Source of the DNA: Polyodon spathula
Lineage: Eukaryota > Chordata > Actinopteri > Acipenseriformes > Polyodontidae
Assembly (NCBI RefSeq): GCF_017654505.1
Contig: NC_054537.1
Coordinates: forward strand, 68,838,145 to 68,902,144
Length of the DNA stretch: 64,000 nucleotides
Reading direction: 5' to 3'
In this document: positions 59,491 through 64,000 of the stretch, piece after piece
Position numbering within the stretch: the stretch's first letter is position 1
Layout of the letters: every line of letters starts with the position of its first letter
Notes under the pieces: generated by a model
What the model saw: the letters and a program-made list of their open reading frames with translations, nothing else
Told to the model about the DNA's origin: nothing
The model's database searches: none
Translations under genes and position numbers: made by a program

Positions 59491-60444
59491 CCAGTATGTA
59501 TGAATATGGAATATATTTTGTATACTTTAACATTATGATCGTTCATATTTTTGTATTGTATGAATATATTTTACACATCGTCCCTGCCCCTAGACAGCAG
59601 CCTTGCAATGGAAAGAGGGTAGGACTTTTACCTCTTTTTACCCCAATCAGACCCTGTACTTACTTCTCTTTTGATGAGATCACCTCACAAGTACAGCTGA
59701 TTCCAAAAACGATTCCCATTGATTCCCATTTCTACAAATGTAGAACATGGGGTGAGGACTTTATTGTTTCTTACATCCCACTCTACCCCCTTGTTTACTA
59801 AACGCTTAGTGTTGACAGCGATACCTGAATGGTCTTGAAATTATGACATGGCTTTTACTATGTACTAATACAAAAAGGAAAGCTACTTTGCCTGCTCTAC
59901 TAAAACATTTTGTTAAAGTGTGGTACTCTGAATATTCTACCCATGAATGACTGTGTGGGAAGTGTCTTTTTTTTCTTTCAAAATTAGATTTTGTAGGGTT
60001 TATTACCAAAAAGGTTATTGCTTTGAATTAGTTATCAGTCTTATTACGCATCTCTGCATAAATTAATACCTTTAAAAAAATGAAATAAAACATGTCTCCA
60101 GTCTCCTTTCTCTATCATTTGTAAAGACAAATATTGACAGTATTCTATAAGTGATGAAAAAATATAGGTACAACACAATGTAGCTTATGTTCAATTTAAC
60201 TCTAAGGTACATGTATATGACAGATCAGTGGTCGGCAAATGGCGGCCCACAGGTGTTGTCTGGCCCACGGATGCCTCCTGGCAGGGCTATATCAAGGGCT
60301 GAGCAAGAGCAGAACTTAATTTTAACATTACCACAATGGGGACTCTCCGTATGACCTTCATACATTTCTTGCGAGTAAGCGGAAAATTAAATGTTTTGCA
60401 ATATCGATTCCAAAGTACAATACTTGCTGATTGTGATGACACAT

Positions 60445-61360
60445 TGATTTAGATTCTGGTATAGTAAGCAAACTTGTTAAATTTGCAGATGACACAAAAG
60501 TAGGAGGAGTGGCAAACACTGTTGCAGCAGCAAAGGTCATTCAAAATGATCTAGACAAGATTCAGAACTGGGCAGACACATGGCAAATGACATTTAATAG
60601 AGAAAAGTGTAAGGTACTGCACGCAGGAAATACAAATGTACATTATAAGTATCATATGGGAGATACTAAAATTGGAGAAGGAATCTATGAAAAAGACCTA
60701 GGAGTTTTTGTTGACTCAGAAATGTCTTCATCTAGACAATGTGGGGAAGCTATAAAAAAGGTTAACAAGATGCTCGGATACATTGTGAAAAGTGTTGAAT
60801 TTAAATCAAGGGAAGTAATGTTAAAACTGTACAATGCACTAGTAAGACCTCATCTTGAATATTGTGTGCAGTTCTGGTCACCTCGCTATAAAAAAGATAT
60901 TGCTGCTCTAGAAAGAGTACAAAGAAGAGCGACCAGAATTATTCCGGGCTTAAAAGGCATGTCATATGCAGACAGGCTAAAAGAATTGAATCTGTTCAGT
61001 CTTGAACAAAGAAGATTATGTGGTGACGTAATTCAAGCATTCAAAATTCTAAAAGGTATTGACAGTGTCGACCCAAGGGACTTTTTCAGCCTGAAAAAAG
61101 AAACAAGGACCAGGGGTCACAAATGGAGTTTAGACAAAGGGGCATTCAGAACAGAAAATAGGAGGAACTTTTTTACACAGAGAATTGTGAGGGTCTGGAA
61201 TCAACTCCCCAGTAATGTTGTTGAAGCTGACACCCTGGGATCCTTCAAGAAGCTGCTTGATGAGATTCTGGGATCAATAAGCTACTAACAACCAAACGAG
61301 CAAGATGGGCCGAATGGGCTCCTCTTGTTTGTAAACTTTCTTATGTTCTTATGTTCTTAT
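60445..61360 (+). mobile_element. CR1 LINE, 5'-truncated young copy
   Basis: Corresponds to 3160-4076 of the first CR1 with about two dozen differences by eye. It begins just upstream of the FADDT motif and ends in the TTCTTATG repeat. 5' truncation is the usual outcome of target-primed reverse transcription. It lies inside the hAT element, so it is the younger of the two. Confidence 0.93.
60446..61288 (+). pseudogene. CR1 reverse transcriptase C-terminal part, frame open
   Basis: The frame is open from 60446 (DLDSGIVSKLVKFADDTK) to the natural TAA at 61286, about 280 residues. It holds the catalytic FADDT, the thumb (KVLHAGNTNVHYKYHMGDT) and the C-terminal region ending FKKLLDEILGSISY. It lacks the endonuclease and the RT fingers, so it has no function of its own. 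The two late premature stops of the first copy are absent here, which supports reading those as mutations of the first copy. Confidence 0.9.
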
Positions 61361-62974
61361 TTATGCCTCGCTGTGGTACTGGACTCTTCATATGATAGAC
61401 AGGAACACTGAATAACATAAAACACAATTAAAACACCAAAATAATTTTTATTTTAAGTGCTTCATTGCGTTATGACAAATTCAATAAGAAAAATGGCACT
61501 TTTGTTTTGCGATCAGCTTTAGGGCTGGTTAACGAGATCAGATCCCGGATCTGGGCTCCCAGGGTTCTCCCCAGGCCTTTTCAGCCAGACTGGCTGCCCG
61601 GCAAAGGGCTGTGGCCACCTGACTGAATAAACCTGATCCGCCCGTTGCAGATGCTACTGTGCCTTTAACAATAAGGATTGATTGCGCTTCTAGCAGACTA
61701 GATTAGATGCGCATTACTGTGTGAAAAAAAAAATCTTGGAAACAGTTGTGTTACGTCTTGATACAACATTTAACCAATCACAGAGTTGAAGGGGTGGGTT
61801 TTCTGTGTTAAGCACTTTGAGAGACAAAAATATTAAAAATGATTGTTAAAAAAATAAACAATTATTGGGGGTTCATTTATAGAGGCTGTTCGCCTTTAAG
61901 AAGAAAGGTGTGATGGAATATCAGCTGTTGTCAGGTGACATACAAATGCTTAAGTGCAGAGGTGCTGGATTATTACATTGCGGTTTCATACAACAGTTAT
62001 GATGGTGACAAAACATGTGAGAGTACTGCTGTTTTTTTTAAAAAAAGGTTAAAACGAACAGTTGCATTCAAAAAATGTAGAGCAGCTAAAAACAAAAATA
62101 GATGTGCATTAACAAAATGCCCTGAAAACGTAACATAAAGAAAACAATTTTAATGAAGCAATAGCCTCCATAATTAAGCTAAAAAGGAAGTGAAAAGGTT
62201 ACCATTTTTTTGGTGAACTCTAATAACCCTACGTCATCTTTCCCCAGTCAAATCATAGCGTGCCTAAATAAGCACGGTAATTTACCATAATAAAAAAACA
62301 GTCATGAAAAAGAAAATGTAGAACATAAAAGAGTACAACCAGATACAGTCAACGAAAGACAACACATTATTCAAGTTCTTTGTCGCATTATATAAGATGG
62401 AGGAATTACAAACAAACACGTGTGCCTCGTGTATTTAAAGACAGAAACAATCCACTTGAAGTTTTTGATGAGGAGCAGGTGCAAAAGCGTTATATGTACA
62501 GTATTAAATGTTACTGATATGATTGATCCTGTAATGGGACCGATGACTGAGGGCAGCCATGCCCTGCCCACGCTTTTGAAAGTGTGTTTAGCACTGCAAT
62601 TTTTTGCACAGGTAGTAGGCGACATTATCAGTCTTGACAAATCCACTACGAGCCTTATAATCCACTTCGTCTCAGCTGCCAGTTTCTCTCACAAACAAGT
62701 ATATTCACTTTCTGTCAGCAAACCTCAATCAAATTAAATAGGCTTCTTAAGAAAAGCTGCTATAAGAACCTATATTTCAACAGTCATTGGATACAATTTG
62801 AGTTAAAATAACAGCTTACATCGGCGTTTTAAGTTTTTAAATTTTTTTCAGACAGACTTCAATTGTTGTGTTTGCCGCTAGTTAAGAGTGAATTCAATAT
62901 TATTAAACTATTCCATTTTCACAAATGAGTAAGAAATAATCACCTTTTCTGTCCAATAAATACAATTGTGAATG
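61361..62974. other. Internal hAT sequence, no gene seen
   Basis: The rest of the hAT element between its two insertions. Short frames at 61935-62138 and 62371-62737 show no BED finger, RNase-H-like or hATC motif. A GC-rich patch lies at about 61545-61650. Confidence 0.45.
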
Positions 62975-63494
62975 TATACTGAGCATCAACAGAAACTTAT
63001 CACTAGTATAACACACTCATTTTCGAAAAAAATAAGGTATATAAATGATATATGTTTTTAGTTTTTTTTAATCACTCGATCATTCATCCTTGACCATGAC
63101 ACACTTCAGTGACTATAACTGAAGCATATGCACTTAATTACCGAATTATTGAGAGTCTGGATATAGAGCGATTTCAGCTGTTGAATTGCAAGCTTGAATA
63201 AAAGTAATAAAGAAAATCATAGAAAAAAAAAAAAAAACAGGTCACGAACTAGGAGACCAAGAGTCACAACACCTGCCCGAGATTGAAGGATCATTTTGCA
63301 GCATCTTCATGATGTCAATTGTTAATCAGCACAATAAAAAGTCACTGCACCTGCTCTAAAACAGAGTTTGTCATTTTTCGATCACATCTAGTGAATTTTA
63401 TCCAAATGTAAGTGCTAACTTTCTTTTGACACTCAAATATAAGTGATACGTTTGTTTTGATGCTCAAATATAAGTGATAATGATGCTCAGTATA
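62975..63494. mobile_element. Tc1-like element B, non-autonomous
   Basis: TATACTGAGCATCAACAGAA on the left and GATGCTCAGTATA on the right are inverted ends shared with the copy at 58249-58897. The internal sequence is colinear but lacks the transposase start, which is replaced by an A-rich stretch near 63223-63238. It sits inside the hAT element near its right end. Confidence 0.8.
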
Positions 63495-63714
63495 AAATAT
63501 TAATGAAATTCACCAACCATATGTGTTTTTATACATACTATCAGAAATCGACCTATTTACTGATGTAACTAACTCCTCCCACTTTTTATGTTAAGTAAGT
63601 TTCTCTGATTTATCTTACCTATTAATATCTGTTCTTTGGAAGAGGCCCGCTGTGTGGCTGCCTGCGGGTCATTTGGCCCGCCGACAAATTTAAATCCCGA
63701 CCACTGTGGTAGAT

Positions 63715-64000
63715 ATATTTATAATATACTGGAAGATATATTGAAATAGCCTTTGTTTTTGATCCATGATGGAAATCAACACCTTAGGTAAATAAATTGT
63801 TCATAACATTATAAATCACATATAAGAAAACAAGCATAGTGCAGTGCTTACTAAGTTCCCATACATCTTATCCTAAATACATCCTGTCATCAAGTGCATA
63901 AAACTCTCTGTTACACAGTAAATCCTAACACTAAGTTTCAATGTGCAGCTTAATAATAGCATTTCAAAACATTTCCATGTTACTGGACTGTTCAGGATGC
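63715..64000. other. No gene seen
   Basis: AT-rich intron 2 sequence to the right edge; nothing recognisable. Confidence 0.6.

Larger units (their letters stand above)
60226..63706. mobile_element. hAT (Charlie-like) element with nested insertions
   Basis: The left end CAGTGGTCGGCAAATGGCGG has its inverted partner ending at 63706 (reverse complement CAGTGGTCGGGATTTAAATT, then a GGCGGGCC word). Flanking octamers TGACAGAT (60218-60225) and TGGTAGAT (63707-63714) agree at six of eight positions, fitting an aged hAT 8-bp target duplication. The CAGNGGTCGGC...GGCCC end is typical of Charlie-type hAT. About 2 kb of element sequence remains once the CR1 and Tc1-like insertions are removed. I found no transposase domain in it, so it is probably non-autonomous. 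Confidence 0.7.
44238..64000 (+). other. ADCY2: ADCY2 intron 2 (5' part)
   Basis: Begins with GTAAGG at 44238 and continues past the right edge, so it exceeds 19.7 kb. No third exon (which would start near the helix 3/4 loop) was found. Everything recognised here is repeat-derived and listed separately. The stretches 45510-49890, 50170-51135, 52770-53320, 53460-55480, 56015-58245 and 59490-60215 show nothing I can annotate. Confidence 0.85.

Noticed and set aside
62371..62737. Overlapping 91- and 105-codon frames as a hAT transposase
   Set aside because: No BED finger, RNase-H-like acidic motifs or hATC dimerisation sequence is visible.
1..64000. CRISPR arrays, bacterial operons, tRNA or rRNA genes
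   Set aside because: No spaced direct-repeat arrays or folded RNA genes seen; the sequence is clearly vertebrate.

Overview
This is eukaryotic, vertebrate nuclear DNA. It is AT-rich, full of microsatellites and crowded with transposable-element fossils. The only cellular protein-coding gene I can recognise is adenylate cyclase type 2 (ADCY2) on the + strand. Its first coding exon is at 34611-34808 and the next at 44040-44237. They are joined by a 9.2 kb intron with GT/AG ends in phase 0, and the gene runs off the right edge inside intron 2. The repeat mix (CR1 with an 8-bp TTCTTATG tail, L1-like and R2/NeSL-like LINEs, two kinds of tyrosine-recombinase retrotransposon, Ty3-like pol, Tc1, hAT and piggyBac) points to a ray-finned fish. 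The young CR1 copies suggest a non-teleost lineage such as sturgeon or paddlefish; that part is inference.

Layout. 1-4076: nearly full-length CR1 LINE (ORF1 esterase, ORF2 endonuclease plus reverse transcriptase with three nonsense codons). 5.65-6.64 kb: 3' end of a LINE with a restriction-like endonuclease. 9.18-9.49 kb: inverted-repeat MITE, followed by an L1-like fragment to 10.2 kb. 10.83-12.47 kb: complete but dead Tc1 element beside a (TA)n tract. 13.85-14.83 kb (- strand): Ty3/gypsy-like pol with protease joined directly to integrase. 15.7-16.2 kb: L1-like ORF2 C-terminus with a G-rich tail. 21.83-22.18 kb: hAT-like MITE. 22.43-25.52 kb: piggyBac element with TTAA target sites and an extra internal terminal repeat. 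26.80-27.25 kb: SINE-like insertion. 28.56-28.98 kb: solo LTR. 29.1-30.6 kb (to about 31.4 kb): Ngaro/DIRS-type RNase H plus tyrosine recombinase.

34.4-44.2 kb: ADCY2 5' exons. Intron 1 carries a DIRS element (37.3-40.9 kb) with inverted terminal repeats and an internal complementary region. Intron 2 holds a Tc1 deletion derivative between two (TA)n arrays (44.5-45.5 kb), an L2/MIR-like fragment (49.9-50.2 kb), a second, shrunken DIRS copy (51.1-52.2 kb), a fold-back MITE (53.33-53.46 kb), two related Tc1-like non-autonomous copies (58.2 and 63.0 kb), and a hAT element (60.2-63.7 kb) that contains both a young 5'-truncated CR1 and one of those Tc1-like copies.

I found no new biochemical system. 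The parts most worth following are the probable splice acceptor just upstream of the ADCY2 start codon (hinting at an unseen 5' exon), the DIRS terminal architecture, the nested hAT, the three piggyBac ends and a degenerate hammerhead-like core at about 28.07 kb. Boundaries of old repeats are approximate because they were read by eye.
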